Positions 44,319 to 53,951 of a stretch of DNA of 64,000 nt are shown here, in pieces. The notes under the pieces were generated by a model. The model searched no databases. It was not told the origin of the DNA and saw only the letters and a program-made list of their open reading frames with translations. The translations under genes and the position numbers were made by a program. Position 1 is the stretch's first letter, and the number at the start of each line of letters is the position of its first letter. This DNA is from SB21 sp964415295 (GTDB lineage Bacteria > CLD3 > SB21): NCBI GenBank assembly GCA_964415295.1, contig CAYPYN010000005.1:124001-188000 (forward strand), written 5' to 3'.

Positions 44319-46184
44319 ATGAATCTTCTTTCCACTGAGAACATTTCAAAATCGTTCGGTATCAAGACTCTTTTCAAAGATCTTTCCTTCGGAATTGAGG
44401 AAGGGCAGAAAACGGCCTTGATCGCGCTTAATGGCGCCGGCAAGACGACGCTGTTGAATATGCTTACCGGAAGAGATACACCGGATACGGGCCAGATTAT
44501 TTTCCGCAACCAGTTGACCGTCGGCTACCTGGAACAAAATCCGCGATTTGACGAAAACGCATCGGTCCTGGAATCGATCTTTCAGGCCGACCATCCGAAG
44601 CTCCGCATCATCAAAACTTACGAAGCCGCACTGGAAGAATCGCAGACTCTTTTATCCGACAAACACCAGAAGAGCCTGGCCGTCGCGATGGAAGCGATGG
44701 AGCATGAAAAACTCTGGGATTACGATTATAAGATCAAAGAGATCTTATCGCATCTCAAAATCACTAACCTTCATCAGATCGTAAATACGTTATCCGGCGG
44801 CCAGCGGAAGCGCGTTGCGCTGGCACGTGTACTGGTCGAAGAACCGGATCTGCTGGTCCTGGACGAACCGACCAACCATCTTGATCTGGATATGATCGAA
44901 TGGCTGGAGGAATACCTGTCGCGCCCCAGTCTCACATTATTCCTGGTCACGCATGACCGGTATCTTCTGGATAATGTGTGTGATGAGATATTGGAACTGG
45001 ATCAGGGTACGCTTTACCGTTATACCGGGAACTATTCTTATTTCCTCGAAAAAAAGGCCGAACGCGAGGACATTGCCGGAAGGGAATTGGATCATTTGCG
45101 AAACCGTCTGCGCCACGAACTCGAATGGATCAAACGACAGCCGAAAGCGCGCACGACGAAATCCAAATCCCGGGTAGATGCGTTTTACGATCTGCAGGAA
45201 AGGGCTACCGGCAAAACGGCGGATGAGAAGCTGAAACTTGACGTCCAGATGAATCGTCTCGGCGGCAAGATACTCGAACTCAAAAAGATCCGTAAATCAT
45301 TCGGTGAACTCACCCTATTGAATGGTTTCGATTATACGTTCAAAAAAGGCGAGCGGATCGGAATAGTAGGCAGTAATGGCACAGGAAAATCAACGTTTCT
45401 TAACATTATTACCGGCCTGGAAAAGGCCGATTCCGGCAAGATCGACATCGGGGAAACGATACAATTCGGATACTATGCACAAAAAGGACTCTCGGTCAAC
45501 GAGGATCAACGCGTTATCGATGTCGTACGTGCATTTGCCGAAGTGATTCCGATAGCGGACGGAGTAAAATTGACAGCCTCGCAATTTTTGAATCTTTTTC
45601 AATTCCCGCCGGCGGTCCAGCACACGCCGGTTTCCAAACTCAGCGGCGGCGAGAAGCGGCGGCTGTATTTGCTTACCGTTCTGATCAAGAACCCTAATTT
45701 TCTAATTCTCGACGAACCTACGAACGATCTCGACCTGACGACACTCAATATTCTTGAAGAGTTCCTGATGAATTTTCAAGGCTGCCTTTTGGTAGTATCC
45801 CATGACCGCTATTTCATGAATCGCCTGGTTGACCATCTTTTTGTTTTCGAAGGCCACGGCGTGATCAGAGATTTTAACGGCAATTATTCAGAATACCGTG
45901 AAAGCCAAAAAGCTGAAACGCCCAAAGAGGCCGTTGCGGTAAAACAGAAGAAAGATGACGGAGCTCCGAAAACCAAACTCTCCTACAAGGAAAAACTGGA
46001 GTTTCAAAATCTGGAAAAAGAGATCGCCGAGCTTGAATTGGAAAAAAGCGATCTGACAAAAACCCTCGAGGTCGGCGGTTCCGATTATCTGGCCTTACAG
46101 AAAACGTCTCTGCGCCTTGCGGAGGTCACCATGCTTCTCGACGAAAAATCCACCCGCTGGCTTGAATTATCTGAATTCATGTAA
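44319..46184 (+). CDS. uup: Uup-type ABC-F ATPase
   Basis: 621 residues with two ABC domains: Walker A ALNGAGKTTLLNML and GSNGTGKSTFLNII, signatures LSGGQRKRVALARVL and LSGGEKRRLYLLTVL, and Walker B VLDEPTNHLD and ILDEPTNDLD. No membrane part. The C-terminus (KLEFQNLEKEIAELELEKSD) is the coiled-coil domain of Uup. ABC-F proteins act on the ribosome; Uup is also linked to DNA-element precise excision. Confidence 0.95.
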   Translation: MNLLSTENISKSFGIKTLFKDLSFGIEEGQKTALIALNGAGKTTLLNMLTGRDTPDTGQIIFRNQLTVGYLEQNPRFDENASVLESIFQADHPKLRIIKTYEAALEESQTLLSDKHQKSLAVAMEAMEHEKLWDYDYKIKEILSHLKITNLHQIVNTLSGGQRKRVALARVLVEEPDLLVLDEPTNHLDLDMIEWLEEYLSRPSLTLFLVTHDRYLLDNVCDEILELDQGTLYRYTGNYSYFLEKKAEREDIAGRELDHLRNRLRHELEWIKRQPKARTTKSKSRVDAFYDLQERATGKTADEKLKLDVQMNRLGGKILELKKIRKSFGELTLLNGFDYTFKKGERIGIVGSNGTGKSTFLNIITGLEKADSGKIDIGETIQFGYYAQKGLSVNEDQRVIDVVRAFAEVIPIADGVKLTASQFLNLFQFPPAVQHTPVSKLSGGEKRRLYLLTVLIKNPNFLILDEPTNDLDLTTLNILEEFLMNFQGCLLVVSHDRYFMNRLVDHLFVFEGHGVIRDFNGNYSEYRESQKAETPKEAVAVKQKKDDGAPKTKLSYKEKLEFQNLEKEIAELELEKSDLTKTLEVGGSDYLALQKTSLRLAEVTMLLDEKSTRWLELSEFM

Positions 46185-46201
46185 CAAGACAACTCAAACC
46201 A

Positions 46202-47632
46202 TTACTTAATTTTCTCCAGCATTTTCTTTGCATTCTCATTTTCCGGATCCATTTCCAGGACTTTTCGGTAATTTTGTATAGCCAGATTCTTTTCGCCTTT
46301 CAACATGTAAGCTTCACCCAGACTGTCATAACCGTTAGGATTATTGGGGAAAAGCCTGATATTCAACTTGAATATTTCAACCGCCCAATCAAGCTTTTTC
46401 TCGTTGATCAGATCATAGCCGAAGCGGTTCAGGATCATCGGCCCGCGGATTCCATACTTATTCCTTTTAAGAAGGTCGTCGTGGTTTTTTACAAAGTCAT
46501 CCATACCGTTTTTTGACACATACTGATAGATGAATTGAGGCAGAGCTAATTTCAGCGGTTCATTAGGCTTACCGAGAATGATATTCTCAATTCTTTCGCC
46601 AATCTGCTCCGCAGGATGCCCCGCTTCATCGTAATTGGACAAAACGATGACCGTATAATGCATGGCCGGTATCTGTGTCACACAGCTGTTCCATCCGTTA
46701 AGGCCGCCGGCAAGAGAACTGATGAACCTGGGGTCAGTCATCATTTCCTTCAGGGATTTTGTTGACTGATCTTCGTATCGTGTAAAAAGTTTAAGTTTCA
46801 GCTCATCGCTAAGCACTTTATTCGTGAACATCTCGGCCTCGTAGAATTTAAAAAGATCCACCGCCGACGCATACATACCTCCGGCCGAAGTTGGCACCAA
46901 TCCCGGGTTGATCCTTTTTTCGGTTCGTTTGGCTCCTGAAAGAGATATTTCTGTTCCTGCGGCTTTATTCGGGATGTCTTTAGTATCCGGATAGATGAAC
47001 ATGGAATTCATCATACCAAGTGGCTTAAGTATTCGCTCGCGTACATTTTCCTCATAGGTTTTTCCGGTAATTTTCTCGATAACGCCGCCAAGCACGACAT
47101 AACCGGAATTAGAGTACGCCCGCCCGCTTCCAGGTTCAAAGAGCAGCGGTTCATCTTTAATAAAATCGAGAAGGCCTGAAATCGTTCGTATCTGTCCGAA
47201 TTGAAACCGCGGACTTTGCATGTAATCACCCATGCCGGATTGCATGGTCAGCAAATGTTTGATCGTGATCTTATCCGCAATGGACTTAGGGAACATGTCC
47301 AGATGTTTACTGAGAGGATCATTGAAAGCTAATTTGTTCTCCTGAACCAGCTGGCAAATGACCGCCTGCGTGAAATCTTTTCCGTTGGATCCGATGTTGA
47401 ACATAGTGGAATCATTCAGCGGAAGTTTCTTTTCCCAGTCCGCATAACCAAAAGATCTCTGATAGACGACCTTGCCCTCATGCGCTATGACTACATTGCC
47501 GGAAAAAACATCCAGCTGTACCGCCTGCTCGATGAGTGCGTCAACCTGTGCAATCATTGGTTTATCGGATTGGCTGTAAATATTCATTGTCATCAAAAAA
47601 AACACGGCCATTACGTGTCTCAATGTTCTCAT
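46202..47632 (-). CDS. secreted beta-lactamase-family serine hydrolase with TPR tail
   Basis: 476 residues from the ATG at 47632, which has a GGGAG sequence upstream; a TTG at 47644 is in frame but less likely. A signal peptide (TLRHVMAVFFLMTMNIYSQ) is followed by a class C beta-lactamase/penicillin-binding fold: SxxK motif as SNGKDFTQAV, the YSN motif in GRAYSNSGYVVLGG, and a third box near NGWNSCVTQ. The C-terminus holds a TPR-like pair (LAIQNYRKVLEMDPENENA). Likely a periplasmic esterase or peptidase. Confidence 0.92.
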   Translation of the reverse strand: MRTLRHVMAVFFLMTMNIYSQSDKPMIAQVDALIEQAVQLDVFSGNVVIAHEGKVVYQRSFGYADWEKKLPLNDSTMFNIGSNGKDFTQAVICQLVQENKLAFNDPLSKHLDMFPKSIADKITIKHLLTMQSGMGDYMQSPRFQFGQIRTISGLLDFIKDEPLLFEPGSGRAYSNSGYVVLGGVIEKITGKTYEENVRERILKPLGMMNSMFIYPDTKDIPNKAAGTEISLSGAKRTEKRINPGLVPTSAGGMYASAVDLFKFYEAEMFTNKVLSDELKLKLFTRYEDQSTKSLKEMMTDPRFISSLAGGLNGWNSCVTQIPAMHYTVIVLSNYDEAGHPAEQIGERIENIILGKPNEPLKLALPQFIYQYVSKNGMDDFVKNHDDLLKRNKYGIRGPMILNRFGYDLINEKKLDWAVEIFKLNIRLFPNNPNGYDSLGEAYMLKGEKNLAIQNYRKVLEMDPENENAKKMLEKIK

Positions 47633-47662
47633 ACTAACTCCCAATTATATGATTTGAATGGG

Positions 47663-48712
47663 TTACTCGTTTTGCAGAACTTCTTTTAATCCATGCTTCA
47701 CAGCATCGAAGACCGCCGGATCGTAGTCAAGATACTTCTCTTCCACGAATGTCAATTCCATACGTTCTATCTCACGGTTATTTTGCCGGACCGAATGAAT
47801 GATCTGGTAGATCTTGTTTGACTTAATATCGATCTTGACGGTTTCACGTATGTCCGCCTTTTCAGATAATGGCGTTTCACCGCATTCGATTTGATCAAGC
47901 AGCTTTGGAATCGTTTCATTCAGTTTTTGGTCAGCTTTAAGCTTAAAAAGATAAAGGTCGCTGTTCTGATGCACTTCAAGCGTCTCATAAGTTTTACCTT
48001 CCGCCGTAGTTTCTCTTCCGGCATACGAAACCAATGAGTCGGACTTTAAGGATGCTATGATCTCCTTCGGCGTTCGCTTGGCAAATATTTCCGGGGCCCA
48101 GGCATCATTGAAGATATAGACCTGCATTGTTCTCGAATCCTCCGTCAACGGGATCACCATCACGCGCAGATCTTTGACCTCGCGTTTGATCATTCGGCCT
48201 TGGCCGTTAGAAGAAACCGGTTTCTTTTCAATATCAAATTTGAATTTGAACAAGCCATCTGATCCGGAATAAGTTTTACCCTCTTTGATAATAGTGTGTC
48301 CCAATATTTCCCCGGTTACCGCATTACGCGTTACGGCGCCGAATTGACTGAGCGGCCCATACGTCCATGCTTCTTCTTCCAGCGGGATCCTACCGGACAT
48401 CCTTTTGAAAAGTGTCCGGAGATAGTGCATACGGCCGTCGCCAACGTCACGGTAAGCAGATTCAATATGATCCAGAAGTTCTTTGGCGGAAGAAAATGCC
48501 GGCGGTGTGATCAGGTAGAGAATGATCATGGCGGTAGCAGCCGCGGTAATGGCGGCGCTTGTGACATATTTGATGATGCTTCTCCGCGCTGAGAGTCGCT
48601 GAAAGTGGTCCGAATTCAATAATTGTCTTCGTAAGTCGTTCTTAAATGATAACGGAACACTCTCGGGCAAATGAGCTTTTTTTAAATGGTCCATGAGTTT
48701 ATCGGTATCCAT
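47663..48712 (-). CDS. putative anti-sigma factor / RseB-like membrane protein
   Basis: 349 residues. A short cytosolic N-terminus (DKLMDHLKKAHLPESVPLSFK), one membrane segment (SAAITAAATAMIILYLITPP), then a periplasmic region with AKELLDHIESAYRDVGDGRM, resembling LolA/RseB-type lipid- or stress-sensing domains. It lies 11 bp after an ECF sigma gene in the same unit, the usual place for its antagonist. No zinc-binding anti-sigma motif is visible, so the role rests on context. Confidence 0.6.
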   Translation of the reverse strand: MDTDKLMDHLKKAHLPESVPLSFKNDLRRQLLNSDHFQRLSARRSIIKYVTSAAITAAATAMIILYLITPPAFSSAKELLDHIESAYRDVGDGRMHYLRTLFKRMSGRIPLEEEAWTYGPLSQFGAVTRNAVTGEILGHTIIKEGKTYSGSDGLFKFKFDIEKKPVSSNGQGRMIKREVKDLRVMVIPLTEDSRTMQVYIFNDAWAPEIFAKRTPKEIIASLKSDSLVSYAGRETTAEGKTYETLEVHQNSDLYLFKLKADQKLNETIPKLLDQIECGETPLSEKADIRETVKIDIKSNKIYQIIHSVRQNNREIERMELTFVEEKYLDYDPAVFDAVKHGLKEVLQNE

Positions 48713-48723
48713 ACGATGGCTTT

Positions 48724-49335
48724 CTATTCGTTCGGTTCGTTCATTCTCTCGCGTAACTGGTCCAACGCTCTATGTATCAATGATTTCACCGTACCTTCAG
48801 GTTTACCAAGGATCTCTGCGATTTCTCCCAAAGATTTATCTTCAAAAAACCGGAGTGTGATCACCGCCTGATATTTCGGTTTCAAAAAAGTGATCGATTC
48901 GTGTAATTTTAGAAAATCGTTTTTTTGCTTCAATTCACTCTCAGACCTAAGCAGATCACGATCGGCCGCACTAGAATCGTCCGTCAAATGATCAGCGAAA
49001 TCTTCAATCCGAGCAGATTTATAGTTTTTATGTTTTCGATAGTAGGCGTTCGCTTCGTTCGTTGCGATCCGAAAAAGCCAAGCCGAGAACGGCGCCTGCC
49101 TCCACCGGAACATCCAGAGTTTCTTTAACGCAATATGAAACGTGTCCGACGCCAGATCGCGGGCCAATTCCACATTGGCCGTACGATGAAGCAGATAACG
49201 GTATACGTCGTCGTAGTACCGGTCAAACAACTCCCCGAAAGCCAACGGGAAAGTTCGTGCCCGCTCGATCAGCCGCCGCTCGTCTTCTAAATGCGGTTCA
49301 TTAGCTGATTCTGTCTGTTTTGCCGGTTGATTCAT
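48724..49335 (-). CDS. ECF-family RNA polymerase sigma factor
   Basis: 203 residues. Region 2 (FGELFDRYYDDVYRYLLHRT, ELARDLASDTFHIALKKLWM, FSAWLFRIATNEANAYYRKH) and region 4 (KPKYQAVITLRFFEDKSLGE, LGKPEGTVKSLIHRALDQLR) are both clear. The next gene encodes the probable membrane partner and the one after it a serine hydrolase, suggesting an envelope-stress unit. Confidence 0.94.
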   Translation of the reverse strand: MNQPAKQTESANEPHLEDERRLIERARTFPLAFGELFDRYYDDVYRYLLHRTANVELARDLASDTFHIALKKLWMFRWRQAPFSAWLFRIATNEANAYYRKHKNYKSARIEDFADHLTDDSSAADRDLLRSESELKQKNDFLKLHESITFLKPKYQAVITLRFFEDKSLGEIAEILGKPEGTVKSLIHRALDQLRERMNEPNE

Positions 49336-49390
49336 CTGTATTGATAATGCACAAACATAAAAAAGGTTGCAAAATATACAAAGAAAATAG

Positions 49391-49429
49391 CAAAAAAATA
49401 CCGAGCCTGGTCGAAACCAGGCCCGGTAT
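49391..49429 (-). terminator. rho-independent terminator of the Asp-box gene
   Basis: A GC-rich hairpin with a CGAA tetraloop (49398-49429; inner arms GCCTGGT/ACCAGGC) is followed on the minus strand by a TATTTTTTG tract. It lies 33 bp beyond the stop of the large secreted protein gene and separates it from the sigma factor unit. Confidence 0.8.
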
Positions 49430-49461
49430 GATGCTTCTGGATATTATATTAGCTGACTTCT

Positions 49462-52400
49462 CTATTTCTTCTTCCACTCCGGCAAACGTCCGGGAGTATA
49501 AGGCGCTCCGTATTTTTCAAGTTCCATTTCCACTTGCTTCAATTCTTCACCTATCGATCTTAAAGAAGTTAAGATCTCATCGAATTGTCCGGCCGCAACA
49601 TCATAAAGGTGATAAAATGTAGTCGTCGGTTCGGAGGTCGTACTCCATAAGCCGCCCGTAATCGTCTCTACTTTGGCCCTCAAAGAGGTCGGCGCAACGC
49701 TTTCGTACGTGGCCCGCAGAGGATCACCGTTCAGTTTCAGGTTCAGCGCTTTTAGTTTTTCTTCCAGCGATAAAACTCTCGTCCACGTTTGCTGAGGTAA
49801 TGTACCCGTCTCGGTGACCGCTTTTTTCAGGTACGGGATCTTATCCGCCAGTTCACCGCGATACGCATCGGCGCCGGTAATGGCGCGCGTGAGTTCGGCA
49901 ACTTTCTTATTGAACGCATCCAGTTTCTGCAGGTCCGCCGCAGGGAGGCTGCCTGCTTTCAACGGCTTGCAGGTAAATGTTTGTGCGGGCCCTAGTTCGG
50001 TTAATTGTCCGTTATCGTATCTGGACAGCGTCACTTTATATTTTCCAGGAACGACCATGTACCCTTTGTCGGGTTCATTCCATGGAACGGTATTGTCAAA
50101 TGGCGTAAGTGAGATCGGGGAAAACACATTGTACCGGAAATCCCATACCAGCCGGTTCACACCCTTGCTGAGGCCGGCCTTGATCTTGCGAACCGGATTG
50201 CCCGCCTCGTCCGTAATGGAGAATAAGAGATACGGTTCCTGTTCGTCCGATTCTTTTCTTAAGATATTATATGGAGGAATCTCTATTTCCTCGCCCTTTT
50301 TTTGTTTTTCCTTTTCCGCATCTCTTCTTTTCTGTTTCAAAGTTTTGTATTCATCTTTAACATAGTACGTGAATACAGCACCAAAATCCGGATTCGGCGT
50401 TGAAAAGAACCCTGCACCCTGGAATCCGATCCCCGGAAAACCGAACGGCAGTGACGGGATGAACATCGGAGTATCTTTTACAGGAAGCAGCTCCGCATCT
50501 TTTTGTAAGGTTTCTTTGTTCAGGCTGCGCAACGGCGAGTAGTCGTCAAGGATATAGATGCCCCGTCCGAAAGTGGAAACAACGATATCATTTTCCCTGC
50601 GCTGAATGGCGATATCCGTTACCGCGGCCGGCGGCATGCCGTTAGTGAAAGAAACCCAGTCCTTTCCGCCCGTATTGGAAACATAAAGGCCGAACAGCGT
50701 TCCGGTGAATAGCAATTTCGGGTCCACATGGTCTTCGGCGATAGAAAACGTGGATCCTTTTTTCGGAAGATTGGCGTTTATGGCGGCCCATGTTTTACCT
50801 CCGTCGGCGGTCTTCAGCAAATAGGGTTTATAATCGCCGTCGGCGAAATTGTGGCATGCGGCGTAGGCGACCAACTTGTCATGGGAGGAAGCAATGATCT
50901 GATGGATGCGGGCGTATTCCGGCAATCCGGGAATAGGTGAAGGCTTCGTCCATGTTTTGCCTCCGTCGGTGGTGATGTGGATCAATCCATCTCCGGATCC
51001 CACATACAGCACGTTCTGATCCAAGGGCGATTCCGCGATCGCAGTGATCTGCGCCATGGAACCCTTTGATGCTAATTCATCCAAGCTCCAGTATTTGCCC
51101 TGCATTTTTAATATTCTCTGCGGCACTCCGCGGGTCAGGTCGGGGCTGATCAGGCTCCACGTATTGCCGCGATCGTCCGTGCGGAAAAGCCTGTTGCCGC
51201 CAAAATACAAACGCTTATTGTCATGGTGGGATATCAGCAAGGCCGCGTCCCAGTCGAACCGGTACGCCACGTCCGCCGTGTCGATGGGTTTGATGTACAA
51301 TTGTTCGCCCGTCTTCTTGTCAAACCGTACGAGCCCGCCGTTTTGCGACTGCACATACAAGATATCCGGATCTTTCCAGTCGGCCTGCGTTTCAAATCCA
51401 TCGCCTCCGAGAGTAAACATCCAATCCTGGTTGGTTATGCCTGCAGAACTTATTGTACGCGAGGGTCCTGTGAAACTATTATTGTCCTGCGTTCCGGCGT
51501 AGACATTATAGAAAGGCAGCGCATTATCGGTTGAGACTTTATAGATCTCTGCAATGGAAAGAGTATTCTTAAAATCCCATATCTTTCCCTGATCCCATGT
51601 TTCGTAGACGCCGCCATCGTTTCCCGAGATCATATGTTTGGTATTGGCCGGGTCGATCCACAGCGCGTGATTGTCCACGTGTTTGAATTTTTCTCCGAGA
51701 TTGCTCCAGGTTGCTCCCCCGTCACGGCTGACCTGATTGAAAATATCCATACTGTAAACGAGGTTTTCATCTTTGGGATCACAAAATAGCTCCTGAAAAT
51801 AGAAAGGATATGCCGAAACGTAACTGCTGCGTGAGCTCCAGCTGGCTCCGCGATCCTGACTGCGGTAAACCCCTCCTTTTTCTTTGGCCTGAACAATGGC
51901 ATACAATACGTCCGGATTTGCCGGCGAAACGGCCATGCCGATACGCCCCACATCTTCGGAAGGTAATCCGCTCATGATCTTCTGCCAAGTTGTTCCGCTA
52001 TCGGTGCTTCGGTAGATGGCGCTCTCAGGGCCGCCTTGAACCGTTGAATATAGTTTTTTGAATCGCTGATGGGCCACGGCGTAGAGAATATTCGAATATC
52101 GGGGATCCATATGAACCTGATAGAAACCCGTGTAGTCACTTACAAAAAGAACGCGCGTCCATGTCTTTCCGCCGTCTGTGGTCTTGTATATACCTCTTTC
52201 CCCGCCTTCATTTCTGAAAGGGCCATAGGCGGCAACATACACGATATTTGAATTGCCCGGATCGATCGCGATTCCGCCGATATATTCGGACTGGCCGAGT
52301 CCCATATTCTTCCAGCTTTTTCCCCCATCCTCGCTTTTGTAAACACCGTCACCGAAAATGACATTCGACTGATTATTGTTTTCGCCGGTTCCGGCCCATA

Positions 52401-52737
52401 CAATCTTTGTATTGGAGGGATCGATAGCAACACATCCTATCGAATAGGACTTTTGTCCGTCAAAAACGGGTGTGAATGTGATGCCGTTATTCGTCGTTTT
52501 CCACAATGAACCGTGGCCCGAGGCAACGAAATATTCCGCGGAATTCTTCGGATTGACCGCGATATCCACGACACGCCCGCCGGTTAATGCCGGGCCGATG
52601 CTACGGAACTGCAGTCCCGACAACGAAATATTCTTCAGAGAATCGTCGGCTGCCGGTGAATTTGTTTTTTGGGCGGCGGCTGTAAAGGTGGCTATTGCCA
52701 GCAAGCAAAAGGCCAGAATGAGTGGTGTCCGTTTCAT
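49462..52737 (-). CDS. giant secreted Asp-box (BNR/VPS10-like) propeller protein
   Basis: 1091 residues from the ATG at 52737, which has an AAAGGA sequence upstream. The signal MKRTPLILAFCLLAIATF is followed by two large propellers with about nine Asp-box motifs (SEDGGKSWKNM, TTDGGKTWTRV, STDSGTTWQKI, SRDGGATWSNL, TTDGGKTWTKP and others). A C-terminal fibronectin-like and helical part follows (ITDEAGNPVRKIKAGLSKGVN). This architecture is common in Bacteroidota and Acidobacteriota and is often misnamed glycosyl hydrolase; no sialidase active site is evident. Function unknown. Confidence 0.9.
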   Translation of the reverse strand: MKRTPLILAFCLLAIATFTAAAQKTNSPAADDSLKNISLSGLQFRSIGPALTGGRVVDIAVNPKNSAEYFVASGHGSLWKTTNNGITFTPVFDGQKSYSIGCVAIDPSNTKIVWAGTGENNNQSNVIFGDGVYKSEDGGKSWKNMGLGQSEYIGGIAIDPGNSNIVYVAAYGPFRNEGGERGIYKTTDGGKTWTRVLFVSDYTGFYQVHMDPRYSNILYAVAHQRFKKLYSTVQGGPESAIYRSTDSGTTWQKIMSGLPSEDVGRIGMAVSPANPDVLYAIVQAKEKGGVYRSQDRGASWSSRSSYVSAYPFYFQELFCDPKDENLVYSMDIFNQVSRDGGATWSNLGEKFKHVDNHALWIDPANTKHMISGNDGGVYETWDQGKIWDFKNTLSIAEIYKVSTDNALPFYNVYAGTQDNNSFTGPSRTISSAGITNQDWMFTLGGDGFETQADWKDPDILYVQSQNGGLVRFDKKTGEQLYIKPIDTADVAYRFDWDAALLISHHDNKRLYFGGNRLFRTDDRGNTWSLISPDLTRGVPQRILKMQGKYWSLDELASKGSMAQITAIAESPLDQNVLYVGSGDGLIHITTDGGKTWTKPSPIPGLPEYARIHQIIASSHDKLVAYAACHNFADGDYKPYLLKTADGGKTWAAINANLPKKGSTFSIAEDHVDPKLLFTGTLFGLYVSNTGGKDWVSFTNGMPPAAVTDIAIQRRENDIVVSTFGRGIYILDDYSPLRSLNKETLQKDAELLPVKDTPMFIPSLPFGFPGIGFQGAGFFSTPNPDFGAVFTYYVKDEYKTLKQKRRDAEKEKQKKGEEIEIPPYNILRKESDEQEPYLLFSITDEAGNPVRKIKAGLSKGVNRLVWDFRYNVFSPISLTPFDNTVPWNEPDKGYMVVPGKYKVTLSRYDNGQLTELGPAQTFTCKPLKAGSLPAADLQKLDAFNKKVAELTRAITGADAYRGELADKIPYLKKAVTETGTLPQQTWTRVLSLEEKLKALNLKLNGDPLRATYESVAPTSLRAKVETITGGLWSTTSEPTTTFYHLYDVAAGQFDEILTSLRSIGEELKQVEMELEKYGAPYTPGRLPEWKKK

Positions 52738-53040
52738 GATATTCCTTTCAACAGGTAGGCATTTAAGAACCATTTGAATTTTATATGCTAGAACTTATCG
52801 ATCCAACGAGGATGGATTATGGCGAAAAGATATACGCCGTCGTATCGGAAAGGTTGCGGTTCTTTTACTATGAATTTAACATGTAAAAAATAAAAAAACC
52901 ACTAACCTTTGGCGGCTTCGCGCCCTTTGCGGTTAATGGTTTTTATATGGTGGAGACGAGCGACCTTTTGTCGAACCGCTTTCTTTCGGGCATTAAGCTG
53001 ATTTATGACCTAAAACCATTTTTAACAGCGGCTTAATGTT
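52738..53040. other. 303-bp intergenic region at start of accessory segment
   Basis: Holds the leader of the Asp-box gene, an AT-rich stretch, the bidirectional terminator at 52892-52944 and a loose inverted repeat around GCATTAAGCTG (about 52989) and CAGCGGCTTAATG (about 53027) just before the small helix-turn-helix gene. No open frame or RNA gene was recognised. Confidence 0.5.
52892..52944. terminator. bidirectional terminator-like palindrome
   Basis: An A-tract, a long near-perfect stem (ACCACTAACCTTTGGCGGC against CGCCCTTTGCGGTTAATGGT) closed by a TTCG loop, and a T-tract. It can terminate in either direction. Similar GCGAAG-centred hairpins are dispersed repeats in several phyla, so it may also be a small repeat element. 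Confidence 0.65.
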
Positions 53041-53280
53041 ATGATTCCAAAAGAACCCGTTCTCTCTTGCAAGGAAGTTGTCTGGATTTTCAAAACCGTA
53101 TTCGGCATGAGCCGGGCCTCATTCTTTCGCCATCACAGACCAAAAATGAAGTTCTTTCCGGTCAATGGGAAGGGTAAAAGCGATCTGCGAATTGCCCGAA
53201 TTGATGTGGTCGAATACTTCCAGCTACTGCGTGATGGCAACTACATGTTCAACGGAGAATACACACCGAAATTGGTCTAA
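53041..53280 (+). CDS. small helix-turn-helix-like protein
   Basis: 79 residues, basic. The stretch LSCKEVVWIFKTVFGMSRASFFRHH followed by a beta-wing-like FFPVNGKGKSDLRIARIDVVEYF resembles the winged helix of excisionase/AlpA or MerR-type DNA-binding proteins. No Shine-Dalgarno sequence is obvious. The stop lies 1 bp from the opposing 49-residue peptide gene. If real, it could be a control or excision factor of the adjacent accessory DNA; that is inference. Confidence 0.5.
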   Translation: MIPKEPVLSCKEVVWIFKTVFGMSRASFFRHHRPKMKFFPVNGKGKSDLRIARIDVVEYFQLLRDGNYMFNGEYTPKLV

Positions 53281-53281
53281 T

Positions 53282-53431
53282 CTACTTACAGCACTTCGGA
53301 TATTCCGGGCAAGCCGGTGTACCGTTTAAAGGACAATTCGCTGTATCTGATTCTGGCGATGACCCGGAAAAAGCGAAAGCGCCCAGCGCAATTCCCATTA
53401 ATGCAAGAAGCACTAAAAGATTTCGTTTCAT
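53282..53431 (-). CDS. 49-residue secreted Cys-rich peptide
   Basis: Read on the minus strand from ATG 53431 to TAG: a signal peptide (MKRNLLVLLALMGIALGAFA) and a mature part ending CPLNGTPACPEYPKCCK. AGGAGG lies 8 nt before the ATG, and the start overlaps the stop of the CopZ-N-like gene as ATGA. These features make translation likely despite the small size. The four mature cysteines and its place in a mercury-type cassette suggest metal binding in the envelope. Confidence 0.72.
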   Translation of the reverse strand: MKRNLLVLLALMGIALGAFAFSGSSPESDTANCPLNGTPACPEYPKCCK

Positions 53432-53940
53432 TGTCTTTCACCTCCTTCAGCTATTACATTGGTTTCGATCCTAACTTTAGAATGATTTTCCATCCCTGTC
53501 TTGATAGCTAACCTCACTTGGCCTAAGCAACAACGTCCCGCAGGATTCTTTATTTCACAGGCGCACAACTCAGCTTGAACTTTTGCAGTAATGTCCTCTG
53601 CCACCGATGATTTGCCGGTTTTCTCAATTTCTTCTTCGATGTCCTTTGCCGTGTAATCGAAGCAATAGCATAACTGCTTCTCCGATCCCTTTTGTTTTGA
53701 ACCGACGGGAACACGAATTTGATCTTGGACAAAATACTGGCTCGTCTCATTACTGAAGTACACAACATCACATTCCGATGTCTCGCAGTGGAAATATGTC
53801 GTGTCCTGAATTTCATTTACGAAAGGTCTTTTGAGCATGTGGCAAAGCGTTATGTTTTGAACGGACTTCGCCTGTTTACCGCACACTTTGCAAATATTTG
53901 ACGATTGAATCGAAACCTTTTCTGGTGTGCAACAATCCAT
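53428..53940 (-). CDS. CopZ-N-like (2Fe-2S) Cys-rich protein
   Basis: 170 residues with about fourteen Cys. The order CKVCGK, YFHCETSECDVVYFSNE, LCYCFDYTAKDIEEEI and CACEIKNPAGRCCLG matches the N-terminal zinc and 2Fe-2S domain of archaeal CopZ and stand-alone bacterial relatives found with mercury and copper genes. It lacks the HMA domain, which is in the adjacent MerTP instead. Probably a cytosolic metal-handling or reducing partner. It sits 11 bp after merTP in the same minus-strand unit. Confidence 0.85.
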   Translation of the reverse strand: MDCCTPEKVSIQSSNICKVCGKQAKSVQNITLCHMLKRPFVNEIQDTTYFHCETSECDVVYFSNETSQYFVQDQIRVPVGSKQKGSEKQLCYCFDYTAKDIEEEIEKTGKSSVAEDITAKVQAELCACEIKNPAGRCCLGQVRLAIKTGMENHSKVRIETNVIAEGGERQ

Positions 53941-53951
53941 TTCTTACCTCA

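Noticed and set aside
49462..52737. Glycosyl hydrolase or sialidase
   Set aside because: Only Asp-box propeller repeats are visible; no catalytic Arg triad or Tyr/Glu sialidase site was found.
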